DNA of 64,000 nt. Origin: CAXBES01 sp963974915 (lineage in GTDB: Bacteria; Bacteroidota; Bacteroidia; Flavobacteriales; Flavobacteriaceae). This document shows positions 7,377 to 15,698 of this stretch, in pieces; the first letter of the stretch is position 1; every line of letters starts with the position of its first letter. The notes below the pieces were generated by a model, which was given only the letters and a program-made list of their open reading frames with translations, was not told where the DNA came from and ran no database searches. The stretch spans positions 124,001-188,000 of the forward strand of contig CAXBES010000002.1 of the NCBI GenBank assembly GCA_963974915.1, written 5' to 3'. The position numbers and the translations under genes were made by a program.

Positions 7377-8453
7377 ATGGAACTATTTTGGTATGTAGTT
7401 TTAATGACTATGTTAGCTATTTATGTAATTCTTGATGGCTATGATTTTGGTGCAGGAATAATTCACTTATTCTTCGCGAAAACTGAAAAAGACAAGAAGG
7501 CAATTACCAATGCCATCGGACCATTTTGGGATGCCAATGAAGTTTGGCTAATTGCGGCCGGAGGAGTACTCTTTTTTGCTTTCCCTACCTTATATGCATC
7601 TTCATTTAGTGGTTTTTATTTACCATTAATTATGATATTATGGTTGCTTATTTTTAGGGCCATCGGACTCGAATTAAGAGGACAAATACATAATTCATTG
7701 TGGGAAACGATTTGGGACAAAGCCTTTGGTATTTCAAGTTTGCTGTTAGCACTTTTCTTCGGAATTGCATTAGGCAACGTTGTACGTGGAGTAAATTTAG
7801 GCAACGTCGTAAACGGGGTTTCCACTCAGGAAGCACATTATTTCTTTCTACCCTTGTGGAATTCAACTTTCAGTCCGAGTGCCGCCCAACTAGGTATAAT
7901 AGATTGGTTCACGCTCTTGCTTGGAATTATTGGCGTAATTTCGCTTACAATTCATGGAGCGAGCTGGATTATTTTTAAAACAAATTCTGGTTTAAATACA
8001 AAACTCAAAAAAGTGGTTTTTAAGCTCAATTTTATTGTTCTCACTCTCGTTATCGTTTCTCTCCTTGTATGGCATATTATCGAGCCAAAACCTTTCCATA
8101 ACTTTATTGATATTCCTTGGTTGTGGATTTTTCCAACCATAACTTTTATAGGATTAATTGGTCAGTTTAGCGTTAAACGCTTTAAAAAAGATGGATACGG
8201 TTTTTTGTTTTCAACTCTTTTTCTGCTTGGAGGGTTTGCTTCTACCGTGGCTTCCATTTTTCCAAAAGTTTTACCTTCTTCCAACAACGTGAACCCTTCG
8301 CTTACTTTATACAATGTAGCCGCCCATGAGTACGGACTTTCTGTAGGAGTAAACTGGTTCATCATAGCCGCGATTTTAGTCATTGTCTATGTTATTATTC
8401 AATATAAGGTGTTTAAAGGCAAAATGGATGATGTAGGTTATGGCGAACATTAA
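7377..8453 (+). CDS. cydB: Cytochrome bd ubiquinol oxidase subunit II
   Basis: 358 residues with eight or nine predicted membrane helices. The family N-terminus is present (FWYVVLMTMLAIYVILDGYDFGAGI), as is the GPFWDANEVWL motif (about residues 48-58). It starts 2 bases after cydA and forms the bd oxidase heterodimer with it. No cydX-like small ORF or cydCD maturation genes are adjacent. The next gene (SQR) has its own operator and promoter. Confidence 0.95.
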   Translation: MELFWYVVLMTMLAIYVILDGYDFGAGIIHLFFAKTEKDKKAITNAIGPFWDANEVWLIAAGGVLFFAFPTLYASSFSGFYLPLIMILWLLIFRAIGLELRGQIHNSLWETIWDKAFGISSLLLALFFGIALGNVVRGVNLGNVVNGVSTQEAHYFFLPLWNSTFSPSAAQLGIIDWFTLLLGIIGVISLTIHGASWIIFKTNSGLNTKLKKVVFKLNFIVLTLVIVSLLVWHIIEPKPFHNFIDIPWLWIFPTITFIGLIGQFSVKRFKKDGYGFLFSTLFLLGGFASTVASIFPKVLPSSNNVNPSLTLYNVAAHEYGLSVGVNWFIIAAILVIVYVIIQYKVFKGKMDDVGYGEH

Positions 8454-8473
8454 TTTTGTGTTTTTTTCTTTTC

Positions 8474-8489
8474 TGTAACAAATGTTACG
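8474..8489. promoter_or_regulatory. Crp/Fnr-type operator 3, upstream of SQR
   Basis: Palindrome TGTAAC-AAAT-GTTACG (14-base core 8475-8488 perfect), 21 bases after the cydB stop. TTTTAC follows at 8514, 25 bases from the core, exactly as at operators 1 and 2. The -7 element itself (TACACTTTTA from 8509) is degenerate. Confidence 0.75.
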
Positions 8490-8607
8490 AAGTCTAGCCA
8501 TTATTTTCTACACTTTTACTAAGTCTAACAGACTAATAACTATATGATTAAAATCATTTAGAGGTTTAACTTTTAGGCCTAATTTAGACAAGTTAAAATC
8601 ATAAAAG

Positions 8608-10065
8608 ATGGCTAAGATTGTAATATTAGGTGCAGGGATCGCAGGACACGTTGCGGCTTCTCATCTTCGTAGAAAACTAAGTAAAGAACATGAGGTAATT
8701 GTAGTTTCTCCCAATAGTAATTACCAATGGATTCCTTCAAACATTTGGGTTGGGATTGGTAGAATGAAGCCTAAAGACATTCTATTTCCTTTAGCTCCAC
8801 TTTACAAAAAGAAGAATATTATATTCAAACAAGCCAAAGTGGTTAGCTTTCATCCAGAAGGAGATCATAAAATAGAAAGTCCGTTTGTTATTGCCGAATA
8901 TGTTTCCGAAGAAAACAAGGGTCAGTCAGAAAAAATAACCTACGACTATCTCATTAATGCCACCGGGCCAAAGCTCAATTTTGAAGCCACTACCGGACTA
9001 AACCCGGGAAAAAATAAGGCCTATTCTGTATGTACCTATACCCATGCCTCCCATGCTTGGGCTGGATTAAAATCGCTGATTGACGAAATGAAAGCAGGAA
9101 AGAATGTGCGTATCGTAATTGGGACCGGACATGCTAAAGCAACGTGCCAAGGAGCTGCATTCGAATACATCCTAAATGTTGAACAAGAACTTCGAAGACA
9201 AAAAGTTCGTGATAAAGCAAAGATTACATGGATTTCTAATGAATACCAACTGGGAGATTTTGGCATGGATGGTATGCTTCTTAGTTATGGAAATAATATT
9301 ATGAAATCCCATGAAATGGTTGAAATGGTCTTTGAAGATCGTGGTATTGATTGGATCTTAGGTGCCGGAGTCACAAAAATAGAAGATGGCTTAGCCTATT
9401 ATGAAAACCTTGCCGGCGAATTCCAGTCCATAGCTTTTGATTTCGCAATGCTGATTCCGTCTTTCTCAGGACACGGTTTTAAAGCCTTTGATAAAGACAA
9501 TCTTGACATAACAGAAAAACTTTTTAAAGGATTTATGATTGTTGATGCCGATTATACCACTAAACCTTATGAAGAGTGGACAGTACAGGATTGGCCTGAA
9601 ACGTATCAAAATCCAAATTATAAAAACATTTTTGCCCCCGGGATCGCTTTTGCGCCACCGCACAGTATCTCAAAACCCAGAAAATCAATAAACGGTACCG
9701 ATATTTTCCCTGCACCGCCCAGAACAGGTATGCCTTCAGGAATTACCGCAAAATTAGTTGCCGATAATATTATAGACAGTATAAAAGCAGGAAATAAATT
9801 GTTAGACCATAAAGGATCAATGGGTAATATGGGTGCGGCTTGTATAGCCTCTGCAGGATTCGGATTAACGAAAGGCAGCGGCATTAGCATTACAACGTTT
9901 CCTATAGTTCCAGATTACAAAAAATATCCCGAAACTATGGGACGTAAACTTGGAAAGACATTTGGTGATATTGGATTGGCAGGACATTGGTTGAAGCTAG
10001 CACTTCATTATGCTTTTATATACAAAGCCAAAATGAAACCCTTTTGGTACTTAATTCCAGAATAA
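8608..10065 (+). CDS. sqr: Sulfide:quinone oxidoreductase (FAD-dependent)
   Basis: 485 residues of the two-dinucleotide-binding-domain flavoprotein family. The FAD-binding GAGIAGHVAA is at 8-17, a second NAD(P)-like fold motif lies near 168-175 (RIVIGTGH), and INATG is at 116-120. Candidate redox-active cysteines are Cys180 (KATCQGAAFEY) and Cys412 (MGAACIASAG), with Cys142 also conserved-looking. The spacing resembles the larger SQR types (type VI-like) rather than the NADH dehydrogenase relatives, which lack these Cys. The C-terminal segment (about 455-485) is amphipathic and aromatic, suitable for monotopic membrane attachment. It oxidises sulfide to persulfide or polysulfide and reduces quinone, which the neighbouring bd oxidase can re-oxidise. 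The exact SQR type is uncertain. Confidence 0.9.
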   Translation: MAKIVILGAGIAGHVAASHLRRKLSKEHEVIVVSPNSNYQWIPSNIWVGIGRMKPKDILFPLAPLYKKKNIIFKQAKVVSFHPEGDHKIESPFVIAEYVSEENKGQSEKITYDYLINATGPKLNFEATTGLNPGKNKAYSVCTYTHASHAWAGLKSLIDEMKAGKNVRIVIGTGHAKATCQGAAFEYILNVEQELRRQKVRDKAKITWISNEYQLGDFGMDGMLLSYGNNIMKSHEMVEMVFEDRGIDWILGAGVTKIEDGLAYYENLAGEFQSIAFDFAMLIPSFSGHGFKAFDKDNLDITEKLFKGFMIVDADYTTKPYEEWTVQDWPETYQNPNYKNIFAPGIAFAPPHSISKPRKSINGTDIFPAPPRTGMPSGITAKLVADNIIDSIKAGNKLLDHKGSMGNMGAACIASAGFGLTKGSGISITTFPIVPDYKKYPETMGRKLGKTFGDIGLAGHWLKLALHYAFIYKAKMKPFWYLIPE

Positions 10066-10076
10066 AACTACATATT

Positions 10077-10211
10077 ATGACAAGGAGAATTTCAAAATTC
10101 AAACGCTTTACAATGATGAACCCTATTATACAGTTTTTCAAATTCATCTATTTAAGTATTAAAGTACTTGTAGTTGTTGCCGGAGGGCATGGGGGAACCC
10201 GGAAAGCTTAA
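10077..10211 (+). CDS. 44-residue basic, hydrophobic small protein after SQR
   Basis: A short ORF starting with ATG 11 bases after the SQR stop. It has a basic N-terminus (MTRRISKFKRF), one hydrophobic stretch (FFKFIYLSIKVLVVVAG) and a glycine/basic tail (GGHGGTRKA). The composition fits a single-pass or membrane-surface peptide. The close spacing puts it in the SQR operon, just before the terminator. It could be an accessory subunit of SQR or the bd oxidase (inference). No family is recognised. Confidence 0.55.
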   Translation: MTRRISKFKRFTMMNPIIQFFKFIYLSIKVLVVVAGGHGGTRKA

Positions 10212-10276
10212 TAAACAAATTACTTGCTCGTAGGTTCTACCTTCAATAGTATAATATTTGAGTGTTTTGAATTTAT

Positions 10277-10322
10277 AAAAACCACCATGCTTATCAACAA
10301 TATGATAAGCATGGTGGTTTTT
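10277..10322. terminator. Bidirectional terminator between the SQR and copper-receptor operons
   Basis: A 20-bp perfect stem, 10277-10296 paired with 10303-10322, with a 6-base loop, flanked by A and T runs. It serves the + strand SQR operon and the - strand TonB receptor, which converge here. Confidence 0.92.
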
Positions 10323-10332
10323 AAATTTTATA

Positions 10333-12627
10333 TTAAAACTTGTACTGCACAAATGTTGATAAATTCCTGCCGGGGTCGTTGATTGGAACCCTCTCAAAAT
10401 TCGCCTGATTCGCAAAAGAAAAATTAAGGTGATTGTGATAGGTCTTATCAAAAACATTCAGTGCTGCGACTCCTAGTGTAAGATTATTAATAGGTACAAC
10501 TCCAATACGGATGTCCATAACTTCATAACCGGGAGTAGAAGTTTCACCAAAGGACTCTGAAATATTATTCTGATCGGAAGTTAAAGTATAGTTTACACTA
10601 GCCCAAAATTTTTCACGTTCAAAACCAAGCTTTAAACGTGTTACCAATGGAGGTACCAGAGGTAGTGATTCGTTTAGGTCTTTGTTCTTTGCATAAACGT
10701 AGGCAACTTCAGTCGTGAAATTAAAATCCTCTAAAAAGTCGAAACCTGCATAAACCTCAAAACCGGTTTTATATGCCTCATCCAAATTTCGAAAAACCTT
10801 TGGGTTAACAGGCTCTTGATTTGGCATAAATTTTCTAACAAGTGTTTCATCGACAACAGCTACAATATAGTTGTTATAAAATGAATAATAAAACGAACTT
10901 CCATAGTTGAAACTATTGAAACCATTTTCCATTTCTAACTTTCCCTTAAATCCTACCTCAAACTGATTATTCACTTCCGCATCCAGGTTTGGGTTTCCAA
11001 TATATTCATATGAATCCTGACCTACAGTGAAATGGTTGATAACTCGTTCTATCATATTTGCAGAACGCACACCTCTTCCATAGGCAATTTCCATAATAAA
11101 CTCACGAGACATCACGTATTTCAGAGAGGCTGTAGCACTAACATTATGCTCGGTTCTCTTGTCTAAATTTGGATATAACTCTAGAAAATCGGCTTCAGGG
11201 TCTTTTATTTCAGAAGTCACAAGATCATATCGTAATCCTGTGGTAAACATTGTCTTTTCTGTGATAGGATATTTCCCTTCCATAAAAACTCCAATGTCCG
11301 TTATATAGGAGTCCTGCCAAATTTTATCTGTAAATTCTATAGGAGTAGCTAATGGTCCTATCGCATTCCTTTTTACCAATCTGTTTCGTTCGCCGTCCCT
11401 AGCAATATGAAGCGCATCTAATCCGGAATAAAGGGTAAATTTCTTTGTAGGTTTTAACTTTAACTCAATTTTTCCTCCTGTTGTTATCGCGTCTATTGAC
11501 GAAACAGCTTCTGTCATCATGAAAGTAGGTCTGTTTACATTAGACATGATGTGATCCACATAGCTGTAATATGCTTTTGCATCGACTTGATTGATGATAC
11601 CCTCCAAATCTTTAAGACTATAATCTAATGAGAGAATGGAACTATTATCCTCTTCTGTATCCATTGGTAATCCCGCATGTAATACGTCTCTACCATAAGA
11701 CTGCCTCCAATGTGCCTGTAAGCGTTGATCTTCGGTTAAATTATATCCTAACCGGATTCCGTAATCAAGACTCCTAAAAGAAGAAGGAACTTCAACTCCA
11801 TCGCCATCCTCATAGTTTCCAAAATCTCGATAACCAATATTTCCTACTATATCATAATTTTCGGTGGCTTGTTGCAAGCGTGCCATAGAAACCAAAGAAT
11901 TTCCATTTTCTTCATAGCCGGCATGAACACTACCTGAAAGACCATAATCTTCAGATTGTGGTTTTTGAGTTACCAAATTGACGATTCCCCCAAAAGTAGC
12001 TCCATAACGCACAGTATAGGGTCCTTTTATAATTTCTATTTTTTCAATTTCTTCAGGGATAACGTGAGTTGTAATGGGATCCATACGATTAGGACATGCG
12101 TGCATTGCCTTAGTACCTCCATCAAACTGAACATTTAATTGTTCGTATTGAGTTGCTCTAAAAGTTGGATCAATTGCATAATTTCCACGTTTTATTAACG
12201 AAAAACCATTTATATCGTTAAACAGATCTGCTACATTTCTAGGTTGTACAATTTTCTTAACATAATCATTAGTTTGTAACGAAAAAACCGGATCTGTTTT
12301 ATTATTACCCTTAATCAATACACCACTAATTTTAATGGGAGTTTCTACTAATGAGAATTTATTCCAATCTTCGCCGGGCATAACAAATTTCTGAATCGTT
12401 TTAAAACCCAGATATGATATTGTAATAGTAGTCCCGTCTTTAGGTATGTTCAATAAAAACTTACCCTCTACATCACTATAGGAAGCCCTCCCCTTTTCGG
12501 GTATAATATGAGCTTCGGTAATTGGTTCACCATTTTTATTCGCATTAATAATTCCTTTAAAATTTTGAGCGTTAATTGATTGCCCGAGCACAAGTAGCAC
12601 GAGCATCAGCCATATATTTATTTTCAT
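10333..12627 (-). CDS. TonB-dependent outer-membrane receptor, OprC-like copper receptor
   Basis: 764 residues: signal peptide (to about residue 20), CarboxypepD_reg-like domain (about 21-95), plug, and beta-barrel ending in an aromatic-rich C-terminus (STFVQYKF). The plug contains AMHACPNRMDP, giving Cys178 and Met182 as a CxxxM pair, and the barrel loop contains DHIM, giving His359 and Met361 as an HxM pair. The Pseudomonas copper receptor OprC binds copper through a CxxxM plus HxM set, so copper (or Cu(I)) import is the best substrate prediction. It follows the small Cys protein at 12710 in the same operon. Iron-siderophore uptake is less likely given these residues. Confidence 0.85.
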   Translation of the reverse strand: MKINIWLMLVLLVLGQSINAQNFKGIINANKNGEPITEAHIIPEKGRASYSDVEGKFLLNIPKDGTTITISYLGFKTIQKFVMPGEDWNKFSLVETPIKISGVLIKGNNKTDPVFSLQTNDYVKKIVQPRNVADLFNDINGFSLIKRGNYAIDPTFRATQYEQLNVQFDGGTKAMHACPNRMDPITTHVIPEEIEKIEIIKGPYTVRYGATFGGIVNLVTQKPQSEDYGLSGSVHAGYEENGNSLVSMARLQQATENYDIVGNIGYRDFGNYEDGDGVEVPSSFRSLDYGIRLGYNLTEDQRLQAHWRQSYGRDVLHAGLPMDTEEDNSSILSLDYSLKDLEGIINQVDAKAYYSYVDHIMSNVNRPTFMMTEAVSSIDAITTGGKIELKLKPTKKFTLYSGLDALHIARDGERNRLVKRNAIGPLATPIEFTDKIWQDSYITDIGVFMEGKYPITEKTMFTTGLRYDLVTSEIKDPEADFLELYPNLDKRTEHNVSATASLKYVMSREFIMEIAYGRGVRSANMIERVINHFTVGQDSYEYIGNPNLDAEVNNQFEVGFKGKLEMENGFNSFNYGSSFYYSFYNNYIVAVVDETLVRKFMPNQEPVNPKVFRNLDEAYKTGFEVYAGFDFLEDFNFTTEVAYVYAKNKDLNESLPLVPPLVTRLKLGFEREKFWASVNYTLTSDQNNISESFGETSTPGYEVMDIRIGVVPINNLTLGVAALNVFDKTYHNHLNFSFANQANFERVPINDPGRNLSTFVQYKF

Positions 12628-12709
12628 TGTTGTTTCTTTAAAATTATAAAATGATACATTCGAAATCGCACGAAAGTCGATTCGAATAGTTAAAATCAGA
12701 TATATAATT

Positions 12710-13087
12710 TTAAACCTTTGGAGGATGAGCTATACGCTCACTAAAATTGAAACTATAAAGATTGTGATATTCAACTGCGACTGTAGAATTAATTGTAGCA
12801 ACTAAGTATTCGGTGTTTATTAATGCTTTAAAAAAATAGACAATCTCATATTTTAAAAAAGAGGAACTAAGCGGTTCCTTTTTCTCTTCATTTTCCTGTA
12901 TTAGCATTTTCGATAGGGCACATTTCCCGTTACACTCAAGCTGGGGTCTGTCTTTATTTATACAGAATTTTTCTACAAAACTATCGGTAAAAACTATATA
13001 ATACCCTAAAAATCCCGCCACCTTAAAACTGTTAAACAAGATGATTGAAAGCAATAAGAATACTTTTATGGAATGAGATGTTTTCAC
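12710..13087 (-). CDS. Small membrane-anchored Cys-motif protein, upstream partner of the copper receptor
   Basis: 125 residues with one N-terminal membrane segment or uncleaved signal (SIKVFLLLSIILF). A conserved-looking FCINKDRPQLECNGKCALSKM motif spans about 41-61 and carries three cysteines spaced C-x10-C-x3-C, and the C-terminus ends HPPKV. The start codon is GTG. A -7 element TAATTTTG (13092-13099 on the complement) sits so close that the message must be leaderless or nearly so. The Cys motif and the operon with an OprC-like receptor suggest a periplasmic copper-binding role (inference). No named family is recognised. Confidence 0.72.
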   Translation of the reverse strand: MKTSHSIKVFLLLSIILFNSFKVAGFLGYYIVFTDSFVEKFCINKDRPQLECNGKCALSKMLIQENEEKKEPLSSSFLKYEIVYFFKALINTEYLVATINSTVAVEYHNLYSFNFSERIAHPPKV

Positions 13088-13091
13088 AAGG

Positions 13092-13099
13092 CAAAATTA
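13092..13099 (-). promoter_or_regulatory. -7 promoter element of the copper-receptor operon
   Basis: TAATTTTG on the - strand is an exact match to the Bacteroidetes TAnnTTTG -7 element. It is 22 bases from the palindrome at 13122-13135 and only 4 bases from the GTG start, which implies a very short or absent 5' leader. Confidence 0.6.
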
Positions 13100-13120
13100 C
13101 TTTCACCATAGATCATTAAA

Positions 13121-13136
13121 AATGACATTTGTCACT
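13121..13136. promoter_or_regulatory. Crp/Fnr-type operator 4 (variant), upstream of the copper-receptor operon
   Basis: On the - strand the core reads GTGAC-AAAT-GTCAT (13122-13135), so it differs from GTAAC-N4-GTTAC by a symmetrical A-to-G / T-to-C change in both half-sites plus the last base. The 22-base distance to the -7 element equals operators 1 and 2, which supports it as a weaker member of the same set. Confidence 0.5.
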
Positions 13137-13244
13137 TAAAGTTGTTTACTGATAAATAATAATTGCGATTACAAATGTATAAAGTTCTACTTGCCAACAC
13201 TATCAAAATCTCAACCTAATCGCAATTGATTAATATTTATTTTG

Positions 13245-13260
13245 AGTAACAAAAGTTACC
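13245..13260. promoter_or_regulatory. Crp/Fnr-type operator 5, upstream of the TolC-RND operon
   Basis: Core GTAAC-AAAA-GTTAC at 13246-13259, perfect. The -7 element TATATTTG begins at 13283, 23 bases downstream. It lies in the 218-base divergent region between the efflux and copper-receptor operons, together with operator 4. Confidence 0.75.
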
Positions 13261-13282
13261 AACTCCAATTGTTTATACATCA

Positions 13283-13290
13283 TATATTTG
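13283..13290 (+). promoter_or_regulatory. -7 promoter element of the efflux operon
   Basis: TATATTTG is an exact TAnnTTTG match, 16 bases before the ATG at 13306. It overlaps the TTG at 13288 that opens the longer frame, which argues that the ATG is the true start of the TolC gene. Confidence 0.65.
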
Positions 13291-13305
13291 CACAAAGAAA
13301 AAACA

Positions 13306-14610
13306 ATGAAGATCAATTATTTAGTCATTTTTTTTGGATTGCTTTGGGCGCCAGTTTTTGCACAGCAAATAGTTCCCATTTCAAAAACTGAAGTACTTGA
13401 GAAAGTAATGCAGAATAATCATACCCTAAAGATAAGTGAGCAGGAGGTATTATCTGCTAAAGGCGATTATTCACAAACAAGAGCGGCTTTTCTACCCAAT
13501 ATAACTGCCTCACATACAGGAATGGCCACCACAAATCCGTTGATGGCATTTGGATTTAAGCTTAATCAGGGGATTGTTACACAAGGTGATTTCGATCCAA
13601 ACAAACTAAACGATCCTTCACAACTTGAGATATTTGCTACAAAGATAGAAGTCCAGCAACCCATTTTTAATTTAGACGGTGTTTACCAGAGAAAAGCAGC
13701 CAAAGCAAAATGGAGAGCCACCCAAATGCAATTAGAACGCAACGGTGATTATATTAAATTAGAATCTGAAAAAGCTTATATGCAATTGCAATTAGCATAT
13801 AAGAATCTTGACGTTTTAGAGGTCGTTCTAAAATCGGCTAAAGAGAATCTTCGCCTTACTAAAAATCGTTTTGAACAAGGGTATCTTCAACAAGCCGATG
13901 TTTTGATGGTAGAAGTACGAGTAACCGAAATAGAAAATCAATTACAATACGCTAAAAGTAATATTTTAAATGCTTCGGAATACTTAGCACTGTTAATGGA
14001 CGAGAAATTGGAAGCCTTATTAAAACCTACAGATGCTTTAAAAGTTGCCAGTAATCTAATCACTTCTGAAGGTTTATCTGCAAACCGATCTGATATTAAG
14101 GCAATGGAGTTTGCTCTGGAAGCATATAAAGAAGGGTATAATGCAGAGAAAATGACTTTCCTCCCGCGCTTAAATGCCTTTGGAAGTTACGAGTTGTACG
14201 ATGATCAAATTTTTCAAGCTGATGCCGATGGTTATCTTTTTGGTGCATCGTTAACCTGGAATCTTCTCGAGGGCTCAAAACGATTTGGTAAAACACAAAA
14301 AAGTAAAGCCGAGTACAACAAAGCGAATCTTCAGCTGGAACAGTACAAAAGTGAAAGTAGTATCGAGGTAAAGAAAGCAAAACGTATGTACGAAGACACC
14401 AAGAACAACTTAAAACTAACCCAACTCGCCCTGGAACAATCTAGGGAAGCTCTTCGAATTAGAACGAATAGATTTAAAGAAGGGCTTGAGAAAACTTCCG
14501 ATCTATTAATGGCCGAAACACAAGTGGCTCAGAAAGAGTTGGAATATTTCAATACCATTTTTGAACACAACTATGCACTTGCATACCTTCAATTTTTAAC
14601 CAAGAATTAA
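13306..14610 (+). CDS. TolC-family outer-membrane efflux channel
   Basis: 434 residues from the preferred ATG, with a signal peptide (LVIFFGLLWAPVFAQQ). Two long repeats of alpha-helical coiled-coil sequence with Ala-rich, KxxxE-rich heptads (for example about 155-215 and 350-410) are typical of the TolC/OEP fold. The conserved NRFEQGYLQQADVL and NRFKEGLEKTSDLL segments mark the two structural repeats. The protein provides the outer-membrane duct for the RND pump encoded two genes downstream. The adaptor starts 6 bases after its stop. Confidence 0.9.
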   Translation: MKINYLVIFFGLLWAPVFAQQIVPISKTEVLEKVMQNNHTLKISEQEVLSAKGDYSQTRAAFLPNITASHTGMATTNPLMAFGFKLNQGIVTQGDFDPNKLNDPSQLEIFATKIEVQQPIFNLDGVYQRKAAKAKWRATQMQLERNGDYIKLESEKAYMQLQLAYKNLDVLEVVLKSAKENLRLTKNRFEQGYLQQADVLMVEVRVTEIENQLQYAKSNILNASEYLALLMDEKLEALLKPTDALKVASNLITSEGLSANRSDIKAMEFALEAYKEGYNAEKMTFLPRLNAFGSYELYDDQIFQADADGYLFGASLTWNLLEGSKRFGKTQKSKAEYNKANLQLEQYKSESSIEVKKAKRMYEDTKNNLKLTQLALEQSREALRIRTNRFKEGLEKTSDLLMAETQVAQKELEYFNTIFEHNYALAYLQFLTKN

Positions 14611-14616
14611 AATATC

Positions 14617-15696
14617 ATGAAAATATTATACACATTTTTTCTCATTTCGGTATTTATCAGCTTAACTGCCTGTACTAATACTTCCGAAGAAAAAAACGAA
14701 ACACAAACTCCCGAAGTTTCAGTAATAACAAGTTCTGTTATTGAGGAAAACAATACATCTTTTCTCGCTGCAAGTGGAAAAATTGAAGCGACGAACAGCA
14801 CAACCTTAAGTACCCGAATGATGGGATTTGTTGATAAAGTGCATGTAAAAGTAGGAGACAAAGTGAATAAAGGTGAGCTCCTTATTAAGATTAACAATGC
14901 CGATCTTTCGGCAAAGCGCGCTCAAACAACTGCCAGTATTAGTGAAGCTCAAGCAGCCTTTAACAATGCAGAAAATGATTACAAACGCTTTCAGAATTTA
15001 TTTAAGGACAATAGTGCAAGTACGAAAGAGTTGGAAGATCAACGAGCGAGATTCGAAATGGCAAAGGCACGTTTGGAAGCTGCAAAACAAATGAGGAATG
15101 AAGTAAATTCTCAATTCGCTTATGTAAATCTCCGCGCTCCTTTTAAAGGTGTGATAACTAATAGATTTATTGATGAAGGAGATATGGCTTCTCCTGGAAA
15201 TCCACTTGTTGCGATCGAAGGTCCGGGTAGTTTCGAAGTTACCGCGACAGTCCCGGAAAGTGAAATTTCGAAAATAAATCCGGATTCTTTAGTACAAGTC
15301 CAAGTGAAAGCTTTAGGTATCAGTCTTCCCGCTACTGTTACAGAAGTAAGTACTTCGGCAAAAAATACGGGAGGTCAGTATTTAGTAAAAGTCGTCCTCG
15401 ATAAGACCGATCCAAAATTACTTTCAGGCATGTATGCTACGGTACAATTTCCGATTAAAAAGGAAGAAACTTCAACTGCGATCTTAGTTCCACAAAGTGC
15501 AATTATGCATAAAGGACAGTTAACCGGAATTTACACCGTAAGTGAGAGTAATACAGCGTTATTGCGGTGGTTAAGACTTGGGAGAACTTTTGGAGATAAA
15601 GTAGAGGTTCTTTCCGGGTTGTCTGTAGAAGAAAAATATATAGTTTCAGCCAACGGAAAATTATTCAATGGTGTGAAAATAACTGAGAAAAAATAG
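14617..15696 (+). CDS. RND efflux periplasmic adaptor lipoprotein
   Basis: 359 residues. A lipobox (ISLTACTN, Cys19) anchors it to the membrane. A biotinyl-lipoyl-like hairpin is seen around GFVDKVHVKVGDKVNKGELLIKI, a coiled-coil hairpin around 100-170, and the second lipoyl half with NLRAPFKGVITNRFIDEGDMA. This is the HlyD/AcrA membrane-fusion layout of RND pumps. It lies between the TolC channel and the pump, and the pump ATG follows 2 bases after its stop. Confidence 0.92.
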   Translation: MKILYTFFLISVFISLTACTNTSEEKNETQTPEVSVITSSVIEENNTSFLAASGKIEATNSTTLSTRMMGFVDKVHVKVGDKVNKGELLIKINNADLSAKRAQTTASISEAQAAFNNAENDYKRFQNLFKDNSASTKELEDQRARFEMAKARLEAAKQMRNEVNSQFAYVNLRAPFKGVITNRFIDEGDMASPGNPLVAIEGPGSFEVTATVPESEISKINPDSLVQVQVKALGISLPATVTEVSTSAKNTGGQYLVKVVLDKTDPKLLSGMYATVQFPIKKEETSTAILVPQSAIMHKGQLTGIYTVSESNTALLRWLRLGRTFGDKVEVLSGLSVEEKYIVSANGKLFNGVKITEKK

Positions 15697-15698
15697 AG

